Below, piece by piece: positions 9,125 to 18,436 of a stretch of 64,000 nucleotides of DNA. The number at the start of each line of letters is the position of its first letter. Position 1 is the first letter of the stretch. The position numbers and the translations under genes were made by a program. This DNA comes from Streptomyces sp. PsTaAH-137. Lineage in GTDB: Bacteria; Actinomycetota; Actinomycetes; Streptomycetales; Streptomycetaceae. The stretch covers positions 126,851-190,850 of the forward strand of contig NZ_QLLY01000006.1 in NCBI RefSeq assembly GCF_003259365.1. The letters are read 5' to 3'. The notes under the pieces were generated by a model. That model did not search any database and had not been told where the DNA came from. It worked only from the letters and a program-made list of their open reading frames with translations.

Positions 9125-9322
9125 CGCACGACTTACTGCAGTTCGTTCGCAGAGATTCGCGCGACGCACGCAACACATTGAGTACATATGCAGAGCCCGC
9201 CGGCGGTGGATCACTCCACCGTGGCGACACCCTCAGTCGGAGGCTGAGGACCCAGGTAGTACCTCATACGGCGCCTGGGACCGGTTCTGCTGCAGACCTC
9301 CGAATATCAACAGGAGCCATGA
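9125..9322 (+). promoter_or_regulatory. rpmJ-rpsM leader with two hairpins
   Basis: The 198-nt gap contains a 7-bp hairpin CGGTGGA/TCCACCG (9204-9221, loop TCAC) and a 6-bp hairpin CCTCAG/CTGAGG (9231-9249). They lie about 75-120 nt before the rpsM start. Such leaders could serve S4- or S13-type feedback or RNA processing, but I recognise no specific site. Confidence 0.35.
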
Positions 9323-9703
9323 ATGGCACGCGTTGAAGGCGTTGACCTCCCGCGCGACAAGCGCATCGAGGTCGCCCTCACCTACGTGTTCGGCATCGGG
9401 CGTACGCGCGCCCAGCTGACGCTGGACACGGTCGGTATCGACCGCAACATCCGTGTTCGCGACCTGAGCGAGGAAGACCTCGTCAAGATCCGCGAGTACG
9501 TGGACCAGAACTTCCAGACCGAGGGTGACCTCCGTCGCGAGATCCAGGCCGACATCCGCCGCAAGGTCGAGATCGGCTGCTACCAGGGTCTGCGCCACCG
9601 TCGTGGTCTGCCGGTCCGCGGCCAGCGCACCAGCACGAACGCTCGTACCCGCAAGGGCCCGCGTCGCGCCATCGCCGGCAAGAAGAAGCCGGGCAAGAAG
9701 TAG
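9323..9703 (+). CDS. rpsM: 30S ribosomal protein S13
   Basis: S13 sits in the 30S head, forms bridges B1a/B1b and contacts P-site tRNA. The 126-residue product starts [20 protein letters not shown] and carries the S13 signature [20 protein letters not shown] with the basic C-terminal tail ending KKKPGKK. Normal length. AGGAGCC precedes the ATG. It opens the alpha operon (rpsM-rpsK-rpoA-rplQ; no rpsD in this cluster, as is usual for Streptomyces). Confidence 0.97.
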   Translation: MARVEGVDLPRDKRIEVALTYVFGIGRTRAQLTLDTVGIDRNIRVRDLSEEDLVKIREYVDQNFQTEGDLRREIQADIRRKVEIGCYQGLRHRRGLPVRGQRTSTNARTRKGPRRAIAGKKKPGKK

Positions 9704-9767
9704 TCCTCAGCGGACGCTTTTCAGCGGTCTTCGCTGTAGGACCGACCACCTCCCGTAGGAGAACGAC

Positions 9768-10172
9768 ATGCCCCCCAAGGGACGTCAGGGCGCTGCCAAG
9801 AAGGTGCGCCGCAAGGAAAAGAAGAACGTCGCTCACGGCCACGCGCACATCAAGAGCACGTTCAACAACACGATCGTGTCCATCACGGACCCGACCGGCA
9901 ACGTGATCTCGTGGGCCTCCGCCGGCCACGTGGGCTTCAAGGGTTCGCGCAAGTCGACCCCGTTCGCCGCGCAGATGGCCGCCGAGTCGGCCGCGCGTCG
10001 CGCGCAGGAGCACGGCATGCGCAAGGTCGACGTGTTCGTCAAGGGCCCGGGTTCGGGTCGCGAGACCGCCATCCGTTCGCTTCAGGCGACCGGTCTTGAG
10101 GTCGGCTCCATCCAGGACGTCACGCCCACCCCGCACAACGGCTGCCGTCCGCCCAAGCGTCGCCGCGTCTGA
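9768..10172 (+). CDS. rpsK: 30S ribosomal protein S11
   Basis: S11 lies on the platform of the 30S subunit near the mRNA exit. The 134-residue product has the N-terminal lysine-rich segment ([10 protein letters not shown]), the core [19 protein letters not shown], and the C-terminal signature [16 protein letters not shown]. The length is the actinobacterial norm. It follows rpsM by 64 nt with a GTAGGAG ribosome binding site. Confidence 0.97.
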   Translation: MPPKGRQGAAKKVRRKEKKNVAHGHAHIKSTFNNTIVSITDPTGNVISWASAGHVGFKGSRKSTPFAAQMAAESAARRAQEHGMRKVDVFVKGPGSGRETAIRSLQATGLEVGSIQDVTPTPHNGCRPPKRRRV

Positions 10173-10204
10173 CCTGACGCAGCACTGCTTGGTCTGAGGT
10201 TTTC

Positions 10205-10236
10205 GGGCGGTACGGCTCCTTCGGGTCGTGCCGCCC
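10205..10236 (+). promoter_or_regulatory. hairpin between rpsK and rpoA
   Basis: A 10-bp stem with one G-U pair (GGGCGGTACG at 10205-10214, CGTGCCGCCC at 10227-10236) with a 12-nt loop lies in the 124-nt rpsK-rpoA gap. GTACCCTTGTAC follows, itself a short palindrome. Without a T tract this may be an attenuator or processing site that adjusts rpoA relative to the ribosomal genes. Confidence 0.45.
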
Positions 10237-10296
10237 GTACCCTTGTACTACCTCAGGGCATCAAATAGTGGGTGCCCCTGACTGAAGGATCGCAAC

Positions 10297-11319
10297 ATGC
10301 TGATTGCTCAGCGTCCCTCGCTGACCGAAGAGGTCGTCGACGAGTTCCGCTCCCGGTTCGTGATCGAGCCGCTGGAGCCGGGCTTCGGCTACACCCTCGG
10401 CAACTCCCTCCGCCGCACCCTCCTCTCGTCGATCCCCGGCGCTGCTGTCACCAGCATCCGCATCGACGGTGTCCTGCACGAGTTCACCACCGTGCCGGGC
10501 GTCAAGGAGGACGTCACCGACCTGATCCTCAACATCAAGCAGCTGGTCGTCTCCTCGGAGCACGACGAGCCGGTCGTGATGTACCTGCGCAAGCAGGGCC
10601 CGGGTCTGGTCACCGCCGCCGACATCGCGCCCCCGGCCGGTGTCGAGGTGCACAACCCCGACCTCGTCCTCGCCACGCTCAACGGCAAGGGCAAGCTGGA
10701 GATGGAGCTGACCGTCGAGCGCGGTCGCGGCTACGTCTCCGCCGTGCAGAACAAGCAGGTCGGTCAGGAGATCGGGCGCATCCCGGTCGACTCGATCTAC
10801 TCGCCGGTTCTCAAGGTCACGTACAAGGTCGAGGCCACGCGCGTCGAGCAGCGGACCGACTTCGACAAGCTGATCGTCGACGTCGAGACGAAGCAGGCCA
10901 TGCGTCCCCGTGACGCCATGGCGTCGGCCGGTAAGACCCTCGTCGAGCTGTTCGGTCTCGCCCGCGAGCTGAACATCGACGCCGAGGGCATCGACATGGG
11001 TCCGTCCCCGACGGACGCCGCCCTGGCCGCCGATCTGGCGCTGCCGATCGAGGAGCTGGAGCTCACCGTTCGGTCGTACAACTGCCTCAAGCGCGAGGGC
11101 ATCCACTCCGTGGGTGAGCTCGTCGCCCGCTCCGAGGCCGACCTGCTCGACATCCGCAACTTCGGTGCGAAGTCGATCGACGAGGTCAAGGCCAAGCTCG
11201 CCGGCATGGGCCTTGCGCTCAAGGACTCGCCTCCCGGGTTCGACCCGACCGCCGCCGCCGATGCCTTCGGTGCCGACGACGACGCCGACGCCGGGTTCGT
11301 CGAGACCGAGCAGTACTAA
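10297..11319 (+). CDS. rpoA: DNA-directed RNA polymerase subunit alpha
   Basis: The alpha dimer nucleates RNA polymerase assembly; its C-terminal domain binds UP elements and activators. The 340-residue product has the N-terminal assembly domain ([23 protein letters not shown] at residues about 28-50) and the C-terminal HhH domain ([19 protein letters not shown], then [17 protein letters not shown]). A ~30-residue acidic tail ([16 protein letters not shown]) ends the protein, as in other streptomycetes. Length is normal. Confidence 0.97.
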   Translation: MLIAQRPSLTEEVVDEFRSRFVIEPLEPGFGYTLGNSLRRTLLSSIPGAAVTSIRIDGVLHEFTTVPGVKEDVTDLILNIKQLVVSSEHDEPVVMYLRKQGPGLVTAADIAPPAGVEVHNPDLVLATLNGKGKLEMELTVERGRGYVSAVQNKQVGQEIGRIPVDSIYSPVLKVTYKVEATRVEQRTDFDKLIVDVETKQAMRPRDAMASAGKTLVELFGLARELNIDAEGIDMGPSPTDAALAADLALPIEELELTVRSYNCLKREGIHSVGELVARSEADLLDIRNFGAKSIDEVKAKLAGMGLALKDSPPGFDPTAAADAFGADDDADAGFVETEQY

Positions 11320-11362
11320 GAGCTCGGGACCGGCTGTTTGATTTCGGCTGCCGACCGGCTCC

Positions 11363-11404
11363 GGCTGGTCGCGCAGTTCCCCGCGCCCCTTACGGGGCGC
11401 GGGG
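11363..11404. repeat. dispersed palindromic repeat, copy in rpoA-rplQ gap
   Basis: This copy of the family has the arm GGCTGGTCGCGCAGTTCCCC and then an 11-bp perfect stem (CCCCGCGCCCC 11379-11389, GGGGCGCGGGG 11394-11404) with loop TTAC. It lies 44 nt after rpoA and about 80 nt before rplQ, inside what should be one operon. The same arm recurs at 20955, 25661, 25735 and 43616, partly at 47741. Confidence 0.8.
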
Positions 11405-11484
11405 TCTCCGACGGGCAAACCTGCCCGCTCGGACACTGACCTCGGTACCTGATACGGCCGGGGCAGACACCAAGGAGAAACACC

Positions 11485-11991
11485 ATGCCGAAGCCCGCCA
11501 AGGGTGCCCGTCTGGGCGGCAGCGCTGCGCACGAGAAGCTGCTTCTCGCGAACCTCGCGAAGTCGCTCTTCGAGCACGGCAAGATCACGACGACCGAGGC
11601 CAAGGCCCGTCGTCTGCGTCCGTACGCGGAGCGTCTGGTCACCAAGGCGAAGAAGGGCGACCTTCACAACCGCCGTCAGGTGCTCACGGTCATCACGGAC
11701 AAGAGCGTCGTCCACACGCTCTTCACCGAGATCGCCCCGCGCTACGAGAACCGTCCGGGTGGCTACACCCGTATCACCAAGATCGGTAACCGCCGTGGCG
11801 ACAACGCGCCCATGGCTGTCATCGAGCTGGTCGAGGCCCTGACGGTCGCGCAGCAGGCCACCGGTGAGGCCGAGGCCGCCACCAAGCGTGCCGCCAAGGA
11901 CGCCGAGCCGAAGACCGAGGCTCCGGCCGAGGTCGTCGAGGACGCCAAGCCGGCCGACGAGGCCGCCGCTGAGGAGTCCAAGGACGCCTGA
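11485..11991 (+). CDS. rplQ: 50S ribosomal protein L17
   Basis: L17 binds 23S rRNA near the tunnel exit. The first ~118 residues are the family domain, starting [24 protein letters not shown], with [24 protein letters not shown]. The remaining ~50 residues form an Ala/Glu/Lys/Pro-rich acidic tail (168 residues in total against ~120 in E. coli), a known actinobacterial feature. AGGAG precedes the ATG. A terminator follows. Confidence 0.97.
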   Translation: MPKPAKGARLGGSAAHEKLLLANLAKSLFEHGKITTTEAKARRLRPYAERLVTKAKKGDLHNRRQVLTVITDKSVVHTLFTEIAPRYENRPGGYTRITKIGNRRGDNAPMAVIELVEALTVAQQATGEAEAATKRAAKDAEPKTEAPAEVVEDAKPADEAAAEESKDA

Positions 11992-12012
11992 GGCCCCGCG
12001 CCTCACGTGTTG

Positions 12013-12042
12013 AGCGGGTCCGCCCTCCGGGGCGGGCCCGCT
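12013..12042 (+). terminator. rho-independent terminator after rplQ
   Basis: A 12-bp stem with one G-U pair (AGCGGGTCCGCC at 12013-12024, GGCGGGCCCGCT at 12031-12042), a 6-nt loop CTCCGG, and a TTTTCC tail. It ends the alpha operon just before truA. Confidence 0.85.
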
Positions 12043-12071
12043 TTTCCTGTCTCTAGCGAGGGATTGTTGTA

Positions 12072-12926
12072 GTGAGTGATGAAGCAGCGGACGGGTTCGT
12101 GCGCGTACGGCTCGATCTGAGTTACGACGGCAGCGACTTCTCCGGGTGGGCCAAGCAGGCCGGCGGGCGGCGGACCGTGCAAGGGGAGATCGAGAGCGCG
12201 CTGCGGACCGTGACCCGGTCGGAGCGGACGTACGAGCTGACCGTGGCCGGGCGCACCGATGCCGGGGTGCACGCGCGCGGGCAGGTGGCGCACGTCGATC
12301 TGCCGGAGGACGTGTGGGCCGAGCATCAGGAGAAGCTGCTGAAGCGGCTCGCCGGGCGGCTGCCGAAGGACGTACGGGTGTGGTCCGTGGCGGCCGCGCC
12401 GAGCGGGTTCAACGCGCGGTTCTCCGCGGTGTGGCGGCGGTACGCGTACCGGGTCACCGACCACCCGGGCGGCGTCGACCCGCTGCTGCGCGGGCACGTG
12501 CTGTGGCACGACTGGCCGCTGGACGTCGACGCGATGAACGCCGCCGCGCGGGACCTGCTCGGCGAGCACGACTTCGCCGCGTACTGCAAGCGGCGTGAGG
12601 GCGCCACCACCATCCGGACCTTGCAGGAGCTGAGCCTCGTGCGGGGGGAGGACGGGGTCATCACGGCGACCGTGCGGGCCGACGCCTTCTGTCACAACAT
12701 GGTGCGCTCGCTGATCGGCGCGCTGCTCTTCGTCGGCGACGGACACCGGACGGCGGAGTGGCCCGGCAAGGTGCTCGCCGCCGGGGTGCGGGACTCTGCC
12801 GTGCACGTCGTGCGGCCGCACGGGCTCACGCTGGAGGAGGTCGGCTACCCGGCCGACGAGCTGCTTGCCGCCCGCAATCGCGAGGCGCGCAACAAGCGGA
12901 CCCTGCCGGGGGCGGGCTGTTGCTGA
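12072..12926 (+). CDS. truA: tRNA pseudouridine(38-40) synthase TruA
   Basis: TruA converts U38-U40 of the tRNA anticodon stem-loop to pseudouridine. The 284-residue product from GTG 12072 has the catalytic loop [15 protein letters not shown] with catalytic Asp63, the N-terminal [14 protein letters not shown] strand and the [18 protein letters not shown] segment near residue 210. Codon use is as GC-rich as its neighbours. It lies directly after the rplQ terminator and is followed by a 116-nt gap before the polysaccharide trio. Confidence 0.95.
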   Translation: MSDEAADGFVRVRLDLSYDGSDFSGWAKQAGGRRTVQGEIESALRTVTRSERTYELTVAGRTDAGVHARGQVAHVDLPEDVWAEHQEKLLKRLAGRLPKDVRVWSVAAAPSGFNARFSAVWRRYAYRVTDHPGGVDPLLRGHVLWHDWPLDVDAMNAAARDLLGEHDFAAYCKRREGATTIRTLQELSLVRGEDGVITATVRADAFCHNMVRSLIGALLFVGDGHRTAEWPGKVLAAGVRDSAVHVVRPHGLTLEEVGYPADELLAARNREARNKRTLPGAGCC

Positions 12927-13042
12927 AGTAACTCGTGTACATCCCAGGCAACTTGGATATGCTTCCGCGATCCGGCCACGGGGAAACGAATGGGGTGGTC
13001 GGGTGACAATGCGGTTGTGCGGGACCTGGGGGGTTTCCGTCG

Positions 13043-14629
13043 ATGGCTTCATTCACCTCGGTGCGGCCCAGGGGGCGCCGCGCCGCACCTCGGCATGAGG
13101 CCGAGCAGTTCGGGTTGCTGCCGCTGCCGCCGTCGGACCGGGAGAAGTACTCCTACTCCCGTCGGCGGCTGTGGATCCTGACGCTCGGCTCGCTCGTCAG
13201 CTTCGGCTGTCTGGTGGTCAGTCAGTTCCAACTCGCGCTCGCCGCACCGCTGTTGTGGGTGTACGCGCCGCTGCTGCTGTTCAGCGTCGGCTACTACCTG
13301 GTGTCGCTGCGGGTGAACGGCTTCAGCCGGGACTTCGACCTCAGGCGCCACCGCCGCCTGGTGCGGAACTGGCGGCCCGAGAGCTATCCGTCCGTCGATG
13401 TCTTCCTGCCGGTGTGCGGGGAGCCGATCGCGGTGCTGCACAACACCTGGCGGCACGTGCGGACGATGGCCGACCGCTATCCGGGGGTGTGCCTGCCGTT
13501 CGTCCTCGACGACGGAGCCGACCCCGAACTGGCCGCCATGGCACGGGACTTCGGCTTCCGGTACGGCACCCGGGAGAACCGGGGATGGTTCAAGAAGGCC
13601 GGCAATCTGCACTTCGGGTTCGGCCGCTCCGACAGTACGTACATCCTGATCCTGGACGCCGACTTCACCCCGCGCGCCGATCTCCTCGACGAACTGCTGC
13701 CCTATCTGGAGCGCGACGACGGCGTCGGCATCGTGCAGTCGCCGCAGTACTTCCGGGTGCTCGACTCGCAGAACTGGATCGAACGCGGCGCCGGTGCCGT
13801 GCAGGAGCTGTTCTACCGCTCCGTGCAGGTGTCCCGGCAGGGCAGCGACGGCGCGATCTGCGTGGGCAGTTGTGCCGTGTACCGGCGGACCGCGCTGGAG
13901 GCCAACGGCGGCAGCACCCTCATCGAGCACTCCGAGGACGTGCACACCGGATTCGATCTGCGCGGCCTCGGCTGGGATCTGCGGTACGTGCCGGTCGCCC
14001 TGTCCACGGGGGTGTGCCCGGACAGCGTGGGGGCCTTCTTCAACCAGCAGTACCGGTGGTGCTCGGGCTCCATGAGCCTGCTCGGCAGCGCCAAGTTCTG
14101 GCAGCGGGAGATCAAGCTGTCGAGCCGGCTCTGTTACCTGTCCGGGTTCCTCTACTACATCCACACGGCGCTGTTCACCTTCGCCGCCCCCGTCGTTCCG
14201 CTGGTGCTGCTGCTCGCGCTGCCGGGCAAGCTGCTCGCCGAGAACCTGGTCCTGGTGCTGCCCAGCATCGTCTACACCACGATCGTCTTCCCGATGTGGC
14301 ACCGGACGCCGTACCGCCTGGAGGCCTGGGCCGCCCGCCTGATGTACGGCTGGGCGCACGTCTTCGCCATCTGGGACATCCTGCGCCGCAACCGCGTGGG
14401 CTGGCGGCCCACCGGCTCGTCCGGCGCGAAGAAGGACAAGACCCGCAGGTTCTGGATCGGCATGTGGGCGTGGAGCGGCGGGACCGCGGTGCTGTGGGTG
14501 GGCGCCGCGGTCTGGCGGATGCTCACCATGAACCCCCCGGACTTCGCCCTGATCCTGTCCTCCGGCCTCTTCTACGCACTCGTCGTGGGCCGGGTCCTCG
14601 TGCAGCCCAGAGCGGAGAGAGCCACGTGA
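13043..14629 (+). CDS. membrane processive family 2 glycosyltransferase (cellulose-synthase-like)
   Basis: This 528-residue protein resembles BcsA/CslA-type processive beta-glycan synthases, which polymerise nucleotide sugars and extrude the chain. Two membrane helices (about residues 45-90) precede the cytosolic GT2 domain, which has LDADFTP (D205, D207), the acceptor-site SEDVHTG (D299) and QQYRW (335-339). Four to five further helices follow. No PilZ c-di-GMP domain is visible. The stop overlaps the next gene by 4 nt (GTGA). The sugar is unknown; the GH26 neighbour suggests a beta-mannan, by inference only. The start could be slightly different. Confidence 0.85.
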   Translation: MASFTSVRPRGRRAAPRHEAEQFGLLPLPPSDREKYSYSRRRLWILTLGSLVSFGCLVVSQFQLALAAPLLWVYAPLLLFSVGYYLVSLRVNGFSRDFDLRRHRRLVRNWRPESYPSVDVFLPVCGEPIAVLHNTWRHVRTMADRYPGVCLPFVLDDGADPELAAMARDFGFRYGTRENRGWFKKAGNLHFGFGRSDSTYILILDADFTPRADLLDELLPYLERDDGVGIVQSPQYFRVLDSQNWIERGAGAVQELFYRSVQVSRQGSDGAICVGSCAVYRRTALEANGGSTLIEHSEDVHTGFDLRGLGWDLRYVPVALSTGVCPDSVGAFFNQQYRWCSGSMSLLGSAKFWQREIKLSSRLCYLSGFLYYIHTALFTFAAPVVPLVLLLALPGKLLAENLVLVLPSIVYTTIVFPMWHRTPYRLEAWAARLMYGWAHVFAIWDILRRNRVGWRPTGSSGAKKDKTRRFWIGMWAWSGGTAVLWVGAAVWRMLTMNPPDFALILSSGLFYALVVGRVLVQPRAERAT

Positions 14630-15657
14630 CACCGACGCGTACGACCGGCAAGGCCCTGCGCGGCGCGGGCCTGGTCCTGGCCGCCGTCCTCGCCCTCGGC
14701 GGCTGCTCCCAGGGCGGCGGCTCCGGGACCGGGCCGGGCGCCCAGGGGCCGCACGGGGATCCCAGCCGGTCGGCACAGGCCTCGGACGGGGCCCCGGCGC
14801 CCTACGACGTGACCCCGCTCCTCAAGCCCGCCAAGAAGTACTTCGGTGCGGCCGTCGACGGTGCCCCGAACTCGATGAGGCCCGTCGAGGCGTACGCGCG
14901 GCTGACGGGCAAGCGGCCCAACCTCGTCGAGTACTACGCGGCCTGGGGCGACGGCTTCGACGCCGCCGGGGTGCGCAGGGCCTGGGACGGGGGCGCGCTG
15001 ACGCTGATGTCCTGGGAGCCGTTCGACATCACGCTCGCCGATATCGCCGCGGGCAAGGGGGACAGGTATCTGATGTCGTACGCGGCCGCGGTGAAGAAGC
15101 TGAATCTGCCCGTGGTCATCGACTTCGCCGATGAGATGAACGGCCCCTGGGAGAAGTGGGGCACCCGGCACGCCACCCCGCGGCAGTACGTCGCGGCCTG
15201 GCGGCACATCCACGACACGTTCGCCGAGGCGGGGGCCTCGAACGTGATCTGGGCCTGGTCGCCGAACGTCGTCGACCCGATGCCCGACGTGCGGCTGAAG
15301 CCCTACTACCCGGGGGACCGGTACGTGGACTGGGTGGGCCTGGTCGGGTACTTCTCGGGGCCCCGGGCGACCTCGTTCGACGCCGTCTTCGGCCGGACGC
15401 TCACGGAGGTACGGGCCTTCACCGGGAAGCCGGTGCTGCTCCTGGAGACGGCCGCGGACCCCGGGCAGCGGCGCAGCGCGGACGTGCGCCACCTGTTCGC
15501 GGGCGTCGAGGGCGACGACGACATCGTCGGGTTCGTCTGGTTCAACTTCAAGAAGCGCGCTGACTGGCGCCTGGAGGCGACCCCGGCGGGGCTGGAGCAG
15601 TTCAGGAAGCTCGCCGCGGACGACCGCTTCGGCTTCGACGTCCGGGACCCGCGATGA
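14626..15657 (+). CDS. GH26-like glycoside hydrolase lipoprotein
   Basis: GH26 enzymes cleave beta-1,4-mannans and related beta-glycans. The 343-residue product from GTG 14626 has a signal peptide with lipobox LALGGC (Cys27), a Gly/Ser/Pro linker and a TIM-barrel hydrolase domain from about residue 65. Likely acid/base Glu170 lies in FADEMNGPWEKW, and likely nucleophile Glu274 in PVLLLETAAD; the final strand has GFVWFN. GTGA overlap with the upstream synthase and ATGA overlap with the downstream gene make translation coupled. Probably trims or releases the polymer outside the membrane. The longer frame upstream is a shadow of the synthase. Confidence 0.85.
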   Translation: MTPTRTTGKALRGAGLVLAAVLALGGCSQGGGSGTGPGAQGPHGDPSRSAQASDGAPAPYDVTPLLKPAKKYFGAAVDGAPNSMRPVEAYARLTGKRPNLVEYYAAWGDGFDAAGVRRAWDGGALTLMSWEPFDITLADIAAGKGDRYLMSYAAAVKKLNLPVVIDFADEMNGPWEKWGTRHATPRQYVAAWRHIHDTFAEAGASNVIWAWSPNVVDPMPDVRLKPYYPGDRYVDWVGLVGYFSGPRATSFDAVFGRTLTEVRAFTGKPVLLLETAADPGQRRSADVRHLFAGVEGDDDIVGFVWFNFKKRADWRLEATPAGLEQFRKLAADDRFGFDVRDPR

Positions 15658-17318
15658 GCGCCCTGCACGGCTCCAGAAGCGGCTCCAGGCCCGACGACGA
15701 GACGTTCGCGCTGCGGACCGTGACGCCGCACGTGCCCGTCCAGCCCACCGGGCAGGCCGAGCCCGGGACGCCGGGCTACGAGATACCCGAGACGCCCGAG
15801 GCCGGCTGGGACATGGCGGCCAGCCGCCGCCGCTCCTGGGTCAGCAGGGGCGTGCTGTTCTGCATCCTGGCCATCCAGGCGGTCCTGTCCCTGCGGCTGT
15901 CCAACACCGCGTTCCAGGACGAGGCGCTGTATCTGACCGCCGGGCACGCCGAGCTCGCGCAGCTGCTCCACGGCACTCCGCTGCCGAAGGACTACGCGGC
16001 CTACTTCTCGGGCTCCCCGCAGCTGTACCCGGTGCTCGTGGCCCTGGTCGACGGCCGGTTCGGGCTGTCCGGCGCGCGTGCCCTGGGCCTCGTCCTCATG
16101 CTGGCCACCACCGGTCTGCTGTACACGATCACCCGGCGCCTCTTCAGCGAGCGGGCGGCGCTCGCCGCGGCCGGGATGTTCGCCGTCACGCAGTCGACGA
16201 TCGTCATGGGGCACTTCGCCACGTACGACGCGATGGCGCTGTTCCTGCTCGCGGTGGCCACCTGGATCGTGGTGCGCACCGACCGGCTGCCCGCCGTCGC
16301 GGGTCTGCTCGCCGTGCCCGTCGCCGTGCTCGCCGTCGGCGTGAAGTACGCGTCCGCCCTGTACCTGCCGACGATCCTCGGGCTCGCGCTGCTCACGGCG
16401 TGGCCGCGGCGCGGCGCCCGGTCCGCGATCCTGCGCGTGCTGCTGCTGGCGGTTGGCGTCGGCGCGCTGCTCGCGTGGGGCGCGCACGCCACCGATCTCC
16501 TCGCGGGCGTGCGGCAGACCACCACCGACCGGGTGCACGGTGCCGACAGCGGCCCCTACCTGCTGGAACAGTCCGCGAAGTGGGGCGGCCTGATGTTCCT
16601 CACGGCGGTCGGCGGCGCGATCTCGTACGTGTGGCGCAGCCGGCTGAACGAGTCGCCGCTCGCCCGCAGACTCGGCAACCCGGGCCGTGTCCGGCGGCTG
16701 CTGCTCGGGCTGCTGCTGTGCGGCACCGCGCTGCTCGCTCCCGCCTACCAGATCCATCTGGCCACGGTGGTCTCGCTGTTCAAGCACATCGGCTTCGGGC
16801 TGTTCTTCGCGGCGCCGATGGCGGGCGTCGGCGTGACCCGGCTGATCGGCGCGCACTTCCGCCATCCGCAGCTCGGCATCATGCTGTGGACGGTCACGCT
16901 CTGTCTGGGCATCCAGCAGGCGGACCTGCGGTTCGGCCTGTGGCCCGACTCCGCGCGGATGATCCGGACGATCTCCGCGCGGGTGGACTCCCACGGGCGC
17001 TATCTGAGCTCGACGCCCGAGGTGCCCGCCTACTATCTGCGGGCGAAAACCAGCCACCGGCAGTGGCAGAGCGTCTTCGGGATGGAGTACAAGGACGGGA
17101 AGGGCGGGTACCACGCCGGGGACGACGCCTACCGCTCGGCGGTCCGCGACGGGGCGTTCGACCTGATCGTCCTCGACGGGCTCACCAATCCCCGGGTCGA
17201 CGACATCGTCGCGGCCGCGATCCAGGGCAACGCCCACTACCGGCTCCTCGCCGAGCTGCCGTTCCGCAACTCCGCCGGCACCGGCCGCTACCGGATCTGG
17301 GTGAGGACCCGGGGCTGA
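15654..17318 (+). CDS. PMT/ArnT-like membrane glycosyltransferase
   Basis: The 554-residue protein has an about 60-residue polar N-terminus, then about ten membrane segments and a soluble C-terminal domain. The motif FQDEALYLTAGH (D89-E90) in the first external loop is the catalytic Asp-Glu of GT39/GT83 enzymes, which use polyprenyl-phosphate sugars. MGHFATYDAMALFL also fits the family. It overlaps the GH26 gene by ATGA. It probably adds a lipid-linked sugar to the polymer or to an envelope acceptor. The C-terminal domain (about residues 430-554) is not recognised. It converges on the next gene. Confidence 0.8.
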   Translation: MSALHGSRSGSRPDDETFALRTVTPHVPVQPTGQAEPGTPGYEIPETPEAGWDMAASRRRSWVSRGVLFCILAIQAVLSLRLSNTAFQDEALYLTAGHAELAQLLHGTPLPKDYAAYFSGSPQLYPVLVALVDGRFGLSGARALGLVLMLATTGLLYTITRRLFSERAALAAAGMFAVTQSTIVMGHFATYDAMALFLLAVATWIVVRTDRLPAVAGLLAVPVAVLAVGVKYASALYLPTILGLALLTAWPRRGARSAILRVLLLAVGVGALLAWGAHATDLLAGVRQTTTDRVHGADSGPYLLEQSAKWGGLMFLTAVGGAISYVWRSRLNESPLARRLGNPGRVRRLLLGLLLCGTALLAPAYQIHLATVVSLFKHIGFGLFFAAPMAGVGVTRLIGAHFRHPQLGIMLWTVTLCLGIQQADLRFGLWPDSARMIRTISARVDSHGRYLSSTPEVPAYYLRAKTSHRQWQSVFGMEYKDGKGGYHAGDDAYRSAVRDGAFDLIVLDGLTNPRVDDIVAAAIQGNAHYRLLAELPFRNSAGTGRYRIWVRTRG

Positions 17319-17330
17319 GCCCCGGGCGCC

Positions 17331-18185
17331 TCAGCGCTGCGCGGCCTCCGAGGCCTGGACCTCGCCGCGCTGCTTGATCTTCTGGAACGTGTACTCCTGA
17401 AGGTCGTCGCCGAGCGCGAACAGGACGCTGTCCTTCTTGGTGGCGTCCGTGCCGTTGGTGCGGCCGCCGTTGGTGAAGTACGCGTACCGGCCCACCGAGT
17501 TCGCGGTCTGGCGGCACACCGTCGTACGGCAGAACGTGGGGACGCCGGAGCCCGGCAGCGACAGGACGCCGCCGTCGAAGTCGTACTGCTCCTTGGCGCT
17601 CGTGGCCTGCTTCTTGCTGTCGAAGACGGCGACGCCGATGGTGACCGCCGACCCGCTCTTGTAGTAGGTCGCGCGGATGACCTGGGTGCAGCCGTTCTTC
17701 TTCAGGACGCCGGCCAGGCCCTTCTGCACCGCGGCGGTGCAGTCGGCGGTGCGGCTCGTGGCGCCCTTCGTGTACGTGTGGCCACCGAACGTGAGCGTCT
17801 TGCCCGGGAACATCGTGTCCGCGCTGAGCGGTGCCGTGTCCTTGGCCGCGCTGTCGATGAAGTCGTTGGGGTCCAGCGGCGGCGGCGCGGACGTCGGCTC
17901 GAAGGACGGCTCCGAGGTCTTCTCCTCGCTCGGGATGTCCGCGGTGCTCGGCAGCTGGTCGGCCGGCTTGTTGCCGGCGTCGCTGCTCCTGTTCGCGGAG
18001 ACGATTCCCCAGGCCACCGCCGATCCCACGGCGAGCGTGGCGACCACGGCGCCGCCGATCAGCAGCCACCGTCGCTTGCGGGCGCGTGCCTCCGAGGCCT
18101 CGGCGAGCGCGGCCCAGTCCGGAGCGTTCCCGTTGTCATTGGCCCCCCATGGGGGTCCCCCCTGCCCGAAACTCATGGGGCGCAT
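17331..18185 (-). CDS. membrane-anchored extracytoplasmic protein of unknown function
   Basis: I do not recognise a family. The 284-residue product has a Gly/Pro/Asn-rich cytosolic N-terminus, one membrane helix at about 39-61 (RWLLIGGAVVATLAVGSAVAW), a Pro/Ser/Thr linker and an outside domain of about 180 residues with four cysteines that could form disulfides (TADCTAAV, KNGCTQV, PTFCRTTVCRQ). The start could be ATG 18185 or ATG 18176 (MSFGQGG). A similar gene is expected here in S. coelicolor. It converges with the polysaccharide trio and is divergent from rplM. Confidence 0.7.
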   Translation of the reverse strand: MRPMSFGQGGPPWGANDNGNAPDWAALAEASEARARKRRWLLIGGAVVATLAVGSAVAWGIVSANRSSDAGNKPADQLPSTADIPSEEKTSEPSFEPTSAPPPLDPNDFIDSAAKDTAPLSADTMFPGKTLTFGGHTYTKGATSRTADCTAAVQKGLAGVLKKNGCTQVIRATYYKSGSAVTIGVAVFDSKKQATSAKEQYDFDGGVLSLPGSGVPTFCRTTVCRQTANSVGRYAYFTNGGRTNGTDATKKDSVLFALGDDLQEYTFQKIKQRGEVQASEAAQR

Positions 18186-18225
18186 CTTAAACGTGGCGCA
18201 TGAGTGCCGGGAGTCCGAGCGCGTT

Positions 18226-18255
18226 TTGACCCGCGCGGGGGCCCACGGGTAGTCT
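18226..18255 (+). promoter_or_regulatory. candidate vegetative promoter for rplM-rpsI
   Basis: TTGACC (18226-18231) and TAGTCT (18250-18255), separated by 18 nt, match the HrdB-type -35/-10 pattern. They lie about 180 nt before rplM, giving a long leader. The leader contains no clear ORF; possible L13 autoregulation cannot be judged from sequence. Confidence 0.55.
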
Positions 18256-18436
18256 CGCTAGACGTTATGTGTATTGGCTCGCTCATTCTCATGTGAGACG
18301 CCCTTACACGGGTTCCCTGGAGCAGTTACCAGTGGGCGGCATACGGGCGCTGAACCCGGCACTGTCGTCCCCAGCTGCACGATCGCTTCAGTGATGCCAT
18401 TTTCAGCACCCATCCACTGAAGAAGAAGGCTGCTAA

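Noticed and set aside
13171..14625. Long N-terminal extension of the GH26-like protein through the GT2 gene
   Set aside because: Arg/Pro-rich shadow sequence; the GTG at 14626 gives a perfect lipoprotein signal.
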